Below are positions 26,886 through 35,290 of a stretch of 58,820 nt of DNA, in pieces. The notes below the pieces were generated by a model that was not told the origin of the DNA, ran no database searches, and was given only the letters and a program-made list of their open reading frames with translations. The DNA is from a virus. Position 1 is the stretch's first letter. Every line of letters begins with the position of its first letter. A program made the position numbers and the translations under genes. The stretch lies in the IMG/VR virus record IMGVR_UViG_3300042923_001809, positions 1 to 58,820 of that record; one strand, 5' to 3'.

Positions 26886-27466
26886 TTAAATGCCCAGCGG
26901 GATAATGTCATCAATCGTAATAATTTTCTTTGGCTTTTCCAACCTAAGGAACTGTTTATGGCATGCCCATAGGTCAAAAAACAAACCAATGGGTATAAGC
27001 CAGAATTCATCTGTGCTCATACCCATCTGCACTGTTCCATAATAATAAAGCCGGGTAAAGACTTCATTGTCCGTTACCCGACTTCCACGTTTTTTGTTGC
27101 AATGCCTTCTTCCTCACTTTCCACATTTCGCTTGGTACCTCGAAACATGGCTTCGGTAATCGCATTTTTATATGCTGCTAAATCAAGTGGAGAAGTCAGT
27201 AGTTCCACCTCTTCCTCAGTTAGCAAATCTTCTGGTGTATTCTTGTTTTTAAGGTTGTGGATTAGAATTGACTGATTAGCCAAAAGTGTCAAAAGCCACA
27301 CAATCTCATCCAATGCCATTTCAAAATTCTCAGATTTCATTAGTTTTTCTCCGAGGTTCTCAAGACCTCCATATCGATTTGCTATAGCTTTTGTAGCACG
27401 CGTAGTTAATATCAGTTCAAACTCTTTATCACCAATCTTAATCGTGGCACTTCTATCATGATCCAT
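26886..27466 (-). CDS. Tail assembly chaperone, -1 frameshift product (gpGT type)
   Basis: Reading begins at 27466 in the frame of the shorter product and shifts by -1 at the AAAAAAC heptamer (27089-27095), continuing RGSRVTDNEVFTRLYYYGTV... to a stop at 26886-26888. The second frame has no start of its own and encodes a compact acidic-to-basic tail with FWLIPIGLFFDLWACHKQFL. This is the same arrangement as lambda G and GT, where the fusion and the short form together guide tail assembly. The tape measure gene lies just downstream after the cargo gene. The shift efficiency cannot be judged from sequence. Confidence 0.8.
27074..27466 (-). CDS. Tail assembly chaperone, unshifted product (gpG type)
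   Basis: The 130-residue protein (MDHDRSATIKIGDKEFELILTT...) matches tail assembly chaperones of Firmicutes siphophages in size and N-terminal pattern. The last codons read ATKNVEVG before a TAA at 27074. The ATG follows GGGAGG, 15 bp after the major tail protein gene. It is the product made when ribosomes do not shift; the ratio with the longer form sets chaperone balance. Confidence 0.85.
   Translation of the reverse strand: MDHDRSATIKIGDKEFELILTTRATKAIANRYGGLENLGEKLMKSENFEMALDEIVWLLTLLANQSILIHNLKNKNTPEDLLTEEEVELLTSPLDLAAYKNAITEAMFRGTKRNVESEEEGIATKNVEVG
27089..27095 (-). other. Programmed -1 ribosomal frameshift site
   Basis: On the minus strand the heptamer reads A AAA AAC in the reading frame of the chaperone gene, the classic X-XXY-YYZ slippery sequence, near the end of the first frame. 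The second frame remains open for about 200 bp beyond the stop of the first. Its position between major tail protein and tape measure is exactly where such shifts occur in siphophages. Confidence 0.85.
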
Positions 27467-27481
27467 TATTTTTTCCTCCCA

Positions 27482-28072
27482 TTATGGTGCTGGTGTATAG
27501 ACTGGTTCATAAACCTGTGTATACCAACCGGTGATAACAAGAGCTGGAACACCTGCATCCCCTTCGGTAACTTCTGCTTTCCATGGGTGTTTCCCATTAC
27601 CATCTAATTTATTTCTTCGCATCACCGTTCCCTCAATGGTAGGTGTAGAAAAGGTGATGGATTCACCCTTCGTCTGTAAATTGGTCGCAGGGAGACCAAA
27701 TTTCACGCGATAAAGCCAAAAATAACGGTACTTCCCATTGGCTTTCTTAGCGCGAAAACCGACTGCGACTGGTGCTCCCGTACTTTCACTGGCAGAGATC
27801 AATACTCCGTTATCATCTGCTGTTGCTCCGGTTAAATCCGAAGCTACTGACGTGCCAATATCGTCAATACCAAGAGAAAGTGTCCCATTGTTAAAATCCT
27901 TTACTACTTCAGCAGCACCATCATCTGCATATAGAATTGCTTCTACTAGTTCCACCGATAACTCAGCACTTATTGCTTTGGCTAATACTTTGGGAGTGCC
28001 ATAAGTTTCTTCTCCTAAGGTATCTTCTGTAATTGATGCATAGTATAATTTATCAAGACCAATTGTTGCCAT
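27482..28072 (-). CDS. Phage major tail tube protein (phi13 family)
   Basis: The 196-residue protein matches the phi13-type major tail family: MATIGLDKLYYASITED, an acidic ILYADDGAAEVVKDFNNGT and KFGLPATNLQTKGESITFSTP near the C-terminal half. It polymerises into the tail tube. The ATG follows AGGAGGAATAG. It sits between the tail terminator and the tail chaperones, the standard position. Confidence 0.92.
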   Translation of the reverse strand: MATIGLDKLYYASITEDTLGEETYGTPKVLAKAISAELSVELVEAILYADDGAAEVVKDFNNGTLSLGIDDIGTSVASDLTGATADDNGVLISASESTGAPVAVGFRAKKANGKYRYFWLYRVKFGLPATNLQTKGESITFSTPTIEGTVMRRNKLDGNGKHPWKAEVTEGDAGVPALVITGWYTQVYEPVYTPAP

Positions 28073-28075
28073 TTA

Positions 28076-28417
28076 CTATTCCTCCAATCCGTAATATTTT
28101 TCTACATCTATCGCAACATGGTGATACCCCGTATCATTTTCGTACCCAAGGTAACGACGATCTGTCAACGTAAAGTCTAATTCAATCAGATCTCCCACAA
28201 TTTGCGCAATGATTTGCTGATAGTTTCCTTTGGAAAACAAGGATATCCTTGCTTCCTGTACATCAAAATTGGGTTGGTTATCTGCAAAGTATCCAAAGGT
28301 ATTTGCAATTGGTGTAATTACAACGTAGACGTCCGGCGCTGTATCACTAAATACCCCCGTTTCCACGGGAATTGGTAGGTTATTAAAATAACTGATAAGC
28401 TCTGTCAGAATACTCAT
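28076..28417 (-). CDS. Tail completion/terminator protein
   Basis: A 113-residue protein (ISYFNNLPIPVETGVFSDTAPDVYVVITPI...) of the size and position of siphovirus tail terminators, which cap the tail tube and join it to the head. It has no strong motif. It overlaps the gp10-like gene by 4 bp at its start and leads straight into the major tail protein gene. The assignment rests mainly on position. Confidence 0.75.
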   Translation of the reverse strand: MSILTELISYFNNLPIPVETGVFSDTAPDVYVVITPIANTFGYFADNQPNFDVQEARISLFSKGNYQQIIAQIVGDLIELDFTLTDRRYLGYENDTGYHHVAIDVEKYYGLEE

Positions 28418-28845
28418 ATCTTCCCTATCTCCTCATCGAGTTTTGATACGATAGCTGCAACACAGGCACGCCGAGAAGCGGATTTTGCAGGTGCCAGGAA
28501 TGGCTTTGCAGGCTGACCATGTTTCCCATACTCGATAATACTTGCTATTTTAGCATTGGAAACTCCATTGGAACGTGGCTCCGCAAAGCCTACCTTCACG
28601 TTATGATTGCTGTTCTTATCAATCATTGCTTTCGATAGTCCAAGCGATCTCTGGAGCTCTCCCGTGGCTTTTGAAGGATATTTTGTGTCACTACCAGTGA
28701 CAGATCGAAGATTATCCTTAACCTTGTTTAGCACCACTTCTCCTCCCGCCTCTAGCGCTTTTGGAAGTATCTCATCCGTTTGATTTCCTAGTCTAGATAC
28801 CTTTTGCAAAAAATCTTCTGGTAACTTTGCTTGCAACTTAGCCAT
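28414..28845 (-). CDS. HK97 gp10-like head-tail joining protein
   Basis: The 143-residue protein shows the HK97-gp10 pattern: a first helical half with GGEVVLNKVKDNLRSVTG, then VGFAEPRSNG, ASIIEYGKHGQPAKPFLAPA and a final helix. It is needed to build the head-to-tail connection. ATG 28845 was chosen because GAGGTGATAAGA precedes it; the longer frame begins with GTG. It overlaps the neighbours slightly, as in a compact structural operon. Confidence 0.85.
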   Translation of the reverse strand: MAKLQAKLPEDFLQKVSRLGNQTDEILPKALEAGGEVVLNKVKDNLRSVTGSDTKYPSKATGELQRSLGLSKAMIDKNSNHNVKVGFAEPRSNGVSNAKIASIIEYGKHGQPAKPFLAPAKSASRRACVAAIVSKLDEEIGKI

Positions 28846-28850
28846 TCTTA

Positions 28851-29186
28851 TCACCTCACGGAAGGTTCCAACTTCTCTGCAAGAACCTCGATATACATTT
28901 TTCTGCCACGAACATCTTCCGCACTTAGGATACGAAATCTCTCTCCCATGCAGACAATGGTCATTTTCGTGGTTACTATTAATCTGGGAATCCTACGAAA
29001 TCGAAAAAGAGCACTCGCATTTTGAAATACCGCTTGGTTTGCCCATCGCTCGCTACCATGACGCTCCTCTCGGTATGCCCGAACGGATGCCAATACCGTA
29101 TCCGTCTGTGTTGCAAACCCCTCACTGTCTTTTTGGGTAACTGTGTGAACAATATCAATTGGTGTACTCATCTTTCCGAAGCTCAT
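28851..29186 (-). CDS. Phage head closure protein (head-tail adaptor)
   Basis: The 111-residue protein resembles SPP1 gp16-type adaptors: PIDIVHTVTQKDSEGFATQTDTVLASVRAYREERHGS, then RFRRIPRLIVTTKMTIVCMGERFRI. Such proteins close the portal after packaging and connect to the tail. ATG 29186 was preferred because GGAG lies eight bases upstream; it overlaps the preceding stop. Order and neighbours fit the head-tail cluster. Confidence 0.8.
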   Translation of the reverse strand: MSFGKMSTPIDIVHTVTQKDSEGFATQTDTVLASVRAYREERHGSERWANQAVFQNASALFRFRRIPRLIVTTKMTIVCMGERFRILSAEDVRGRKMYIEVLAEKLEPSVR

Positions 29187-29187
29187 A

Positions 29188-29508
29188 TCAAACACTCCAT
29201 TCCCGATCCAGTCTCAAAAGCATATTAACTGTGTTCCATACCTGCTGACTCGCCTGCACGTTATCGGCAAAAAAGCCTGCTGTCGAGCCATCTCTGCTTT
29301 CATAGAAATGGCCAGACAGCATAATAACCGCCTGCTCGGTGGTGGGTGGCATCATATGAGTTTCGTACCAACTAGCAACAATGTGCTGGTAGCTTTCCGC
29401 ATAGTTAACAGCAGCCGTAATGTAGCTTATGAGAAGTTCATCATCCTGATCATGTGTCAGGATCAGATTTGCTTTGACCCTTGGTAAAAGGTTATCTGCT
29501 ATTGCCAT
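29188..29508 (-). CDS. Head-tail connector protein (gp6-like)
   Basis: A 106-residue helical protein with LLPRVKANLILTHDQDDELLISYITAAVNYAESY, the DNA-packaging or gp6-like connector pattern. It would bind under the portal ring. The ATG follows GGAGG. It is the first of four short head-tail genes after the capsid and a small head gene. Confidence 0.85.
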   Translation of the reverse strand: MAIADNLLPRVKANLILTHDQDDELLISYITAAVNYAESYQHIVASWYETHMMPPTTEQAVIMLSGHFYESRDGSTAGFFADNVQASQQVWNTVNMLLRLDREWSV

Positions 29509-29534
29509 ATCGTCTGCCTCCTATTTGTTCACAT

Positions 29535-29747
29535 TTAGTCGGCTTCCATAAGCCCGGCAGCTTTTAACTTTGCAAGCAGTGCATTAAAATCAGAGACCAA
29601 TCCCGCTACATCTGTAGCTACGCTGTTTGCCTGATTTTCAGCAACCGGGAGCCCGGTTACCGTTGCTCCCGGAAGTATTTCAAGTGTTCCTCCGATTACC
29701 CACTTCTCAGCACCTTGTTGCATATAATTCTTTGAGTTATAGCTCAT
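29535..29747 (-). CDS. Small head (fibre-like) protein
   Basis: The 70-residue protein (EKWVIGGTLEILPGATVTGLPVAENQANSVATDVAGLV...) looks like the short head-fibre or head decoration proteins of Firmicutes phages, with a strand part and a helical C-terminus (FNALLAKLKAAGLM). It lies 13 bp after the capsid gene. The role as decoration protein is a family-level inference. Confidence 0.65.
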   Translation of the reverse strand: MSYNSKNYMQQGAEKWVIGGTLEILPGATVTGLPVAENQANSVATDVAGLVSDFNALLAKLKAAGLMEAD

Positions 29748-29760
29748 AAATCAGACCTCC

Positions 29761-30957
29761 TTAAGCATGCTGCTGGAGAACCTTGATGGCTTCCGGCAGA
29801 ATTAGCTTGCCGTCTACGCGCTGTGTGGCAAGGAAACCAACCTGACCTGTGGTTGCGTAAAGCTCGTTAAGCCGTTTGAACGCCCGGCCCTGTCTGTCGG
29901 CAACCCAATAATAGCTGAAATCACCAAAAACGATACTCTTGGCGGATGCAGCTAGAACAGGCATATACGCGGAAGTGCGTATCGGTCTATTTAGGATGGT
30001 ATCGGGAGTTCCCGCCTGAAGGGAAGGCTGCCACAGATACTGTCCATTACCGTCCTTCAGTTTACGGATAGCTTTTATTGTGGCATCATTTAGTACAAAA
30101 ACTGCCCTATTCCGGTAAGGAGCTTTCAGGGAATAGAAAAGATCAAGTACTTCATCAATCGTGACAGCTGCAGCAGCCGCTGCTGTAACTCCAACCTGCG
30201 CACCACCCGTGGCTGCTAGAATTCCGGTTGGCTTACCGGTACCATCACCCGTGAAAAATGCCTCTTCTTCCTTATTACCAATCCGGCGAGCAAATTCCCT
30301 GGTTATATAAGCTTCCAAGTTAAAAACTGAGTCATTTAACAGTTCTTCGGATACCTTTATCAAGGTAGCCAACTTATAGGCTCCAATGGAAACCTGCCCA
30401 AAGCTGTCGTCACTCTCCGGAATGATGCCCTCTTCGTCAACCCAGCTTGCTGTACCCTTGGTAGCCACCACCGGTATCTTACGGTCTCCGGAAGATGTAA
30501 TGATAACATTGGCCAGTGAACGGAAAATATTCTCATCCTCCAATGCTTCTACAAGAGTCCTCTCAAACTCATCCGGTACAAGGTATCCGCCTTCGGAGTC
30601 AGTACCAATCTGCAGGGCATCCAGTACCTCGTATTTAGGTTTCTGTGAACGCATTGCATTCCAGAATGCTTTCTTATAATCGTTGGAGGCTCTTCCAATC
30701 TTTTCTTCTGTACCCTTTGTCGGGTCATTTGTGATAGGCTTTCCGGTAACTTTATTCAGTTCCGCATCAATGGCTGCCTGACGTTCCAATCGCTCGATCT
30801 CATGGCCCAGTGCCACAACATCCCCTTCCATTTTGTCATAAGTGGCAGTATCTTCAGCAGACAAAAGTCCATCGTTCCCTCTTTTTGTATCGAGAAATGC
30901 CTTCGTTGCGTCCCATGCTTTTGCACGCTTTTCACGAAGTTTTAAAATTTCGCTCAT
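29761..30957 (-). CDS. Major capsid protein (HK97 family)
   Basis: The 398-residue protein has the HK97 layout: an N-terminal coiled-coil delta domain (about 1-105, charged, EILKLREKRAKAWDATKAF) that the protease removes, then the shell fold with LVPDEFERTLVEALEDENIFRSLA, ATLIKVSEELLNDS and NRPIRTSAYMP. The ATG follows AGGAGGATAAC. The ClpP-like protease directly upstream would process it. Confidence 0.95.
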   Translation of the reverse strand: MSEILKLREKRAKAWDATKAFLDTKRGNDGLLSAEDTATYDKMEGDVVALGHEIERLERQAAIDAELNKVTGKPITNDPTKGTEEKIGRASNDYKKAFWNAMRSQKPKYEVLDALQIGTDSEGGYLVPDEFERTLVEALEDENIFRSLANVIITSSGDRKIPVVATKGTASWVDEEGIIPESDDSFGQVSIGAYKLATLIKVSEELLNDSVFNLEAYITREFARRIGNKEEEAFFTGDGTGKPTGILAATGGAQVGVTAAAAAAVTIDEVLDLFYSLKAPYRNRAVFVLNDATIKAIRKLKDGNGQYLWQPSLQAGTPDTILNRPIRTSAYMPVLAASAKSIVFGDFSYYWVADRQGRAFKRLNELYATTGQVGFLATQRVDGKLILPEAIKVLQQHA

Positions 30958-30977
30958 AGTTGTTATCCTCCTTGAAT

Positions 30978-31685
30978 TTAGTGAGAAATTAAAGAGAGCC
31001 GCTGATAAAGCGACTCAATCGGGGTTCCAGTCTTCGGTTTTACTTTCTGTTGTTTAGGGATTTTCCCAAGTAGGGAGTTGGTAACGGCTGTACGAGAAAA
31101 AATAAGCACCTGACCGGTATCAAGAGAGCTTCGTTCCCCCTCAGCACTAAACAGGATTTTATCAGCAAAACCAAGCTCAATGGCTTTGTTGGCATTCATC
31201 CACGTTTCAGCATCCATAAGGTGTGATAGCTTTGTGCGTGCAAGCCCGGACTTTAACTCGTAAGCATTGATAATGCTTTCCTTAACCTCATCCAGGAGGG
31301 CTTTGGCACGAAGCATTTCCTCGCTGTCACCGATGGCTATTGTACTTGGATTGTGAATCATCAGCATAGATACCGGTGACATATACACATCTCCTCCCGC
31401 CATTGCGATAACACTTGCTGCAGAAGCTGCAAGCCCGTCAATCTTGACTGTGACACGCCCTTTATAATCCATGAGCATGTTGTAAATCTGAGCAGCTGCA
31501 AACACATCTCCGCCGGGGGAATTGATCCAAACCGTAACATTTCCGCTACCCGCCTCCAGCTCATCTTTAAATATCTTTGGTGTAATTTCGTCACCCCACC
31601 AGGTTTCATCAGAAATGACCCCATTGAGATAAAGAGTACGTTCTTCACTGTCCTCAACACGCACCCAATTCCAGAACTTTTTCAT
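30978..31685 (-). CDS. Head maturation protease (ClpP-related)
   Basis: The 235-residue protease has a ClpP fold with Ser88 in DGLAASAAS and His111 in MLMIHNPST; the aspartate cannot be fixed by eye but lies in the following helix region. It removes the capsid's N-terminal scaffold domain. Its last residues are extended and basic. It overlaps the end of the portal gene by 4 bp and precedes the capsid gene by 20 bp. Confidence 0.93.
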   Translation of the reverse strand: MKKFWNWVRVEDSEERTLYLNGVISDETWWGDEITPKIFKDELEAGSGNVTVWINSPGGDVFAAAQIYNMLMDYKGRVTVKIDGLAASAASVIAMAGGDVYMSPVSMLMIHNPSTIAIGDSEEMLRAKALLDEVKESIINAYELKSGLARTKLSHLMDAETWMNANKAIELGFADKILFSAEGERSSLDTGQVLIFSRTAVTNSLLGKIPKQQKVKPKTGTPIESLYQRLSLISH

Positions 31686-32932
31686 CTGGTTTCCTCCTTT
31701 CCTGCCTTATTGGCAAATAGGCCAGCATCGGCCAGTTTCGTCATGTTTCCGTTGATCAGATACAAGTCACCGCCCTCCTCCGGCGAGATACGGTTCATGT
31801 TCTCAAGCTCTCTTATGTCGTTGGCAGATAGCCAGCCGTTCTGCCGTCCTGTTGCATAGCCTGTCATACGGCTCTGATAATCACCACGTAGTAGACCATC
31901 CAGATTGAACTTGATGAACAGAGACGATTTCTCAGATGGCATCAGCAAGGACTGCTGCAATGCCTGTTCCCATCGAACCACCCACGGATCCAGGGTGTAT
32001 TTTACGAACTCCAGAGACTGCTGCTCGATATTGCTAAAGCTGGACTTTTCTAAATCGCCAACCATATGTGGAGGAACTCTGAATATACGGGCAATTTCAT
32101 TAATCTGAAACTTCCGTGTTTCAAGAAACTGTGCCTGTTCAGGAGGGATTGACATCTGTTGGAACTTCAAACCCTCCTCAAGAACAGCCACCTTGTGGGC
32201 GTTTACACCGGAAAACTGGGCTTGCCAGCTCTCTCTTAAGCGGTCTGGATCCTTTACCACGCCAGGATGTTCAAGGACACCGCCTGGATTTGCACCATTA
32301 GCAAAAAAGGAAGCTCCGTACTCCTCAGTAGCCAGAGACATACCAATAGCATTCTTAGCCATAGCAATGGGACTGTAACCGATAAGCCCATCAAAACCCA
32401 AGCCAGGGATATGCAGAATTTCATCACTTCTGAGGGTAATATAACCTCCCTTTGGATTTATTCCGCTTTCATCTGCATCACGGTAATAGGTATAAACCAT
32501 TGCACCACTCACACTACGACTCACTTCCATCTTGCTCGGTAATAAAGGATAAAGTGCTACTGCCTGCCCACGCCCATTACGAAGTATTTGAGCATAGGCA
32601 TTGCCCCAAATTAAAAGATGACCCATCAGTGTCTCTCGGAACACGAATGAGGTCATCTCCGGATTTGGTTCATCATGAAGAAGGTAATACAAAGGATGGG
32701 AAGGAATCTTTTCCTTTCCACCATCGGAACGGTATCGGTACAAATGGAGTGGAAGTCCCGCAATAGCTTCTGAAAGTATCCTCACACAGGCATACACTGC
32801 AGTAGTCTGCATTGCAGTCCGTTCGTTAACACTCTTACCACTGCTGGTACTGCCAAACAAAAATGATGATCCAAATCCTAAGCGGTTCTTAGGCTTATCA
32901 CGAGATTTGAATAGTCCTGAAAGTAAATTCAT
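31682..32932 (-). CDS. Phage portal protein (HK97 family)
   Basis: The 416-residue portal protein (VNERTAMQTTAVYACVRILSEAIAGLPLHLYR, and EIARIFRVPPHMVGDLEKSSFSNIEQQSLEFVKYTL) forms the dodecameric channel for DNA entry and exit. It overlaps the terminase gene by 4 bp and the protease gene by 4 bp. Length and motifs are typical. Confidence 0.95.
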   Translation of the reverse strand: MNLLSGLFKSRDKPKNRLGFGSSFLFGSTSSGKSVNERTAMQTTAVYACVRILSEAIAGLPLHLYRYRSDGGKEKIPSHPLYYLLHDEPNPEMTSFVFRETLMGHLLIWGNAYAQILRNGRGQAVALYPLLPSKMEVSRSVSGAMVYTYYRDADESGINPKGGYITLRSDEILHIPGLGFDGLIGYSPIAMAKNAIGMSLATEEYGASFFANGANPGGVLEHPGVVKDPDRLRESWQAQFSGVNAHKVAVLEEGLKFQQMSIPPEQAQFLETRKFQINEIARIFRVPPHMVGDLEKSSFSNIEQQSLEFVKYTLDPWVVRWEQALQQSLLMPSEKSSLFIKFNLDGLLRGDYQSRMTGYATGRQNGWLSANDIRELENMNRISPEEGGDLYLINGNMTKLADAGLFANKAGKEETR

Positions 32933-34539
32933 AATATTAATAACCCCCTATTGTCATATACAGATTCTCCACTACCTGAACCACATCGAAGAGCACGGTC
33001 AAGCGCCATGATGGTTGCAACCGCTCCATCTATCTTCTCCGTGCTCTTTTCCTTATCCGGTTTGATATTGCCAGCCGGATCAGTTCGAATAAAAATGTTA
33101 TCCATCATCCATCGGAGTACAGGGTGACCGCCATGAGCAATTTTCTCTTCCAATGTCAGCTTCATTAGTTCCTTTGTGGGTGGGCTCATATCCTTAAATC
33201 CCTGTCCAAATGGAACCACTGTAAAGCCTAAGCCTTCCAGGTTCTGAACCATCTGCACTGCACCCCATCGGTCAAAGGCTATTTCACGAATGTTAAATTT
33301 CACTCCCAATTTCTCTATGAAGTGTTCAATAAAACCGTAATGTACTACATTTCCCTCCGTGGTCATGAGGTGTCCCTGCTTTTCCCACAAATCATACTGA
33401 ACGTGATCACGGCGAACCCGTAAATTAATGTTATCCTCCGGTATCCAGAAGAAGGGTAGGATTTCATATTTCTCACTTTCTGTTATTGGAGGGAATACCA
33501 GTACAAATGCTGTGATGTCAGTGGTAGAGGATAGATCCAGTCCGCCGTAGCAAACTCTGCCTTCAAGGTTTTTTCCTTCAACGGAAAAGGCACAGGCGTC
33601 CCATCTTGCCATGGGCATCCAGCGCACTGCCTGCTTCACCCACTGATTGAGCCGAAGCTGACGGAAGCTATTCTCCTCTGCAGGGTTCTGTTTTGCTGAC
33701 TCACAGGCTGCCTTAACTTTATCAATCGCGACTGTAATTCCAAGAGATGGGTTGGCTTTCTTCCACACCTTAGGATCAGTCCAGTCCTCATCCTCTTTAG
33801 CTCCGTAAATTACAGGGTAAAAGGTCATATCTTTTTTGCGGCCTTCCAAAATATCCAGTGCCTTTTGGTGGGTTTCGTAGCAAATGCTTTGTGTGTCAGT
33901 TCCTGCTGTAGTGATTAGAAAATACAGTGGTTGCATTCTTGCGTCCCCTGACCCTTTTGTCATAACATCAAATAGCTTCCGATTTGGCTGCGTATGGAGC
34001 TCATCGAATACTACCCCGTGTATGTTAAAGCCATGTTTTGAATATGCTTCTGCAGAAAGCACCTGATAGAAGCTGTTGGTAGGAAGATATACCAAGCGCT
34101 TAGTGGAGGCTAAAAGCTTTACTCTTCTAGAAAGAGCCGGACACATCCGCACCATATCAGCTGCCACCTCAAATACGATGGATGCCTGTTGGCGGTCTGC
34201 AGCACAACCATACACCTCTGCTCGCTCCTCCCCATCTCCGCAAGTAAGAAGAAGGGCGATTGCAGCAGCAAGTTCACTTTTTCCCATCTTTTTAGGAATT
34301 TCCACATAAGTTGTATTGAACTGCCGATAACCGTTAGGTTTGAGTATTCCAAACAAATCCCTTACAATCTGCTCCTGCCAATCAATAAGTTCAAAAGACT
34401 TCCCTGCCCAGGACCCCTTCGTATGAGATAGTGCTTCAATAAATGAAACCGCATAGTCAGCAGCCTTCTTATCATAATAAGAGTCTTTGCACATAAAGGC
34501 AGTTGGTTTGTACTTTTTCAATTTCCGCAAAAGCATCAT
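32929..34539 (-). CDS. Terminase large subunit
   Basis: About 536 residues. The ATPase half has YVEIPKKMGKSELAAAIALLL (Walker A-like) and GVVFDELHTQPN (Walker B), and the nuclease half has GGLDLSSTTDITAFVLVFP and AFDRWGAVQMVQNLEG. It drives DNA packaging and cuts the genome. Starts at 34539 or 34536 (ATGATG after AGAGGAG) were preferred over an upstream TTG, which lies inside a terminator-like hairpin. It is separated from terS by a methyltransferase and the amidoligase cluster. Confidence 0.93.
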   Translation of the reverse strand: MMLLRKLKKYKPTAFMCKDSYYDKKAADYAVSFIEALSHTKGSWAGKSFELIDWQEQIVRDLFGILKPNGYRQFNTTYVEIPKKMGKSELAAAIALLLTCGDGEERAEVYGCAADRQQASIVFEVAADMVRMCPALSRRVKLLASTKRLVYLPTNSFYQVLSAEAYSKHGFNIHGVVFDELHTQPNRKLFDVMTKGSGDARMQPLYFLITTAGTDTQSICYETHQKALDILEGRKKDMTFYPVIYGAKEDEDWTDPKVWKKANPSLGITVAIDKVKAACESAKQNPAEENSFRQLRLNQWVKQAVRWMPMARWDACAFSVEGKNLEGRVCYGGLDLSSTTDITAFVLVFPPITESEKYEILPFFWIPEDNINLRVRRDHVQYDLWEKQGHLMTTEGNVVHYGFIEHFIEKLGVKFNIREIAFDRWGAVQMVQNLEGLGFTVVPFGQGFKDMSPPTKELMKLTLEEKIAHGGHPVLRWMMDNIFIRTDPAGNIKPDKEKSTEKIDGAVATIMALDRALRCGSGSGESVYDNRGLLIL

Positions 34540-34555
34540 CTCCTCTAATAAAACA

Positions 34556-34597
34556 GGCAAAAGCAAAGAGCCTGTTATAAAGCCCTTTGCTTTTGCC
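34556..34597 (-). terminator. Terminator-like hairpin just before the large terminase gene
   Basis: A perfect 13-bp inverted repeat, GGCAAAAGCAAAG and its complement, with a 16-nt loop is followed on the minus strand by TGTTTTATT. It stands between the DUF5049 gene and the terminase start. It could end the amidoligase transcript or work as an antitermination point. Confidence 0.65.
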
Positions 34598-34640
34598 CGT
34601 TTTCAGTTGTTAATATTTTAAGTTTCGACTGCCTTTCCTG

Positions 34641-34802
34641 TTAAGATAAATCGGTGTATTCTGCTTTATGTTCAATGAGATACACTATGAGTTCATAATA
34701 TCCAAGCTCATTTGCAATATATTGCACTCTCGGGATATCAAACATGTTTGTGATACCGCTGCTTCGTATGGCCAGAATCTGTTTCTTTACCTTATCATTC
34801 AT
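34641..34802 (-). CDS. DUF5049-like small protein
   Basis: The 53-residue protein (MNDKVKKQILAIRSSGITNMFDIPRVQYIANELGYYELIVYLIEHK) matches the DUF5049 pattern seen beside terminase genes of Firmicutes phages. ATG 34802 was chosen over an in-frame upstream start because it overlaps the upstream gene's end, an arrangement typical of coupling. Function unknown. Confidence 0.75.
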   Translation of the reverse strand: MNDKVKKQILAIRSSGITNMFDIPRVQYIANELGYYELIVYLIEHKAEYTDLS

Positions 34803-35259
34803 TTTCAGCATCCTCTGATTCAACGGAAGCCTTTGTAGCCTTACGCAGGATATCCAAGTTAAAACCAGCATCCTTATAGCCTTCCATTATTGTTGTATAG
34901 TAATAGCTGCTTGGCTGCCCAAACGGTCGTCCTTCATTCATAATATAAGCAAAAGCCTTAATGGATTTTCCTTTCAGTTTCACTTGAATCGTTTCCTTAC
35001 GGTAAAGAAATGGCCACCCCTCATAACGGTCAAGAGAAGTTTCATCGGCAGGTGTCACCTCCCATACTAATACCGGTACTCTTCCACCTTTGAATGGTTC
35101 TACGGTAGCCACTGATGCAGCATGAGCACCCCGAAACAGAAGCCTATAATCCTTCATTTCACTTGCCCCGACGATTCTTGCCGTGGGGCATCGATATGAC
35201 ATTTGCTTTAAATTTAAATTTGATCCGTAGGCAAGGTACAATCTTATATTCTTATCCAT
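34795..35259 (-). CDS. Gamma-glutamylcyclotransferase-like (AIG2/GGCT) protein
   Basis: The 154-residue protein opens with LYLAYGSNLNLKQM, the YGSN turn of GGCT-fold enzymes, and carries DRYEGWPFLYRKE, the region holding the catalytic glutamate. Such enzymes release 5-oxoproline from gamma-glutamyl amides. It lies just after the amidoligase gene, matching a pairing described for phage and bacterial amidoligases, where one makes and the other trims amide links. The substrate is not known. Confidence 0.85.
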   Translation of the reverse strand: MDKNIRLYLAYGSNLNLKQMSYRCPTARIVGASEMKDYRLLFRGAHAASVATVEPFKGGRVPVLVWEVTPADETSLDRYEGWPFLYRKETIQVKLKGKSIKAFAYIMNEGRPFGQPSSYYYTTIMEGYKDAGFNLDILRKATKASVESEDAENE

Positions 35260-35290
35260 TCTCGTTTTCCTCCATCATTCTTTCGCTTTT

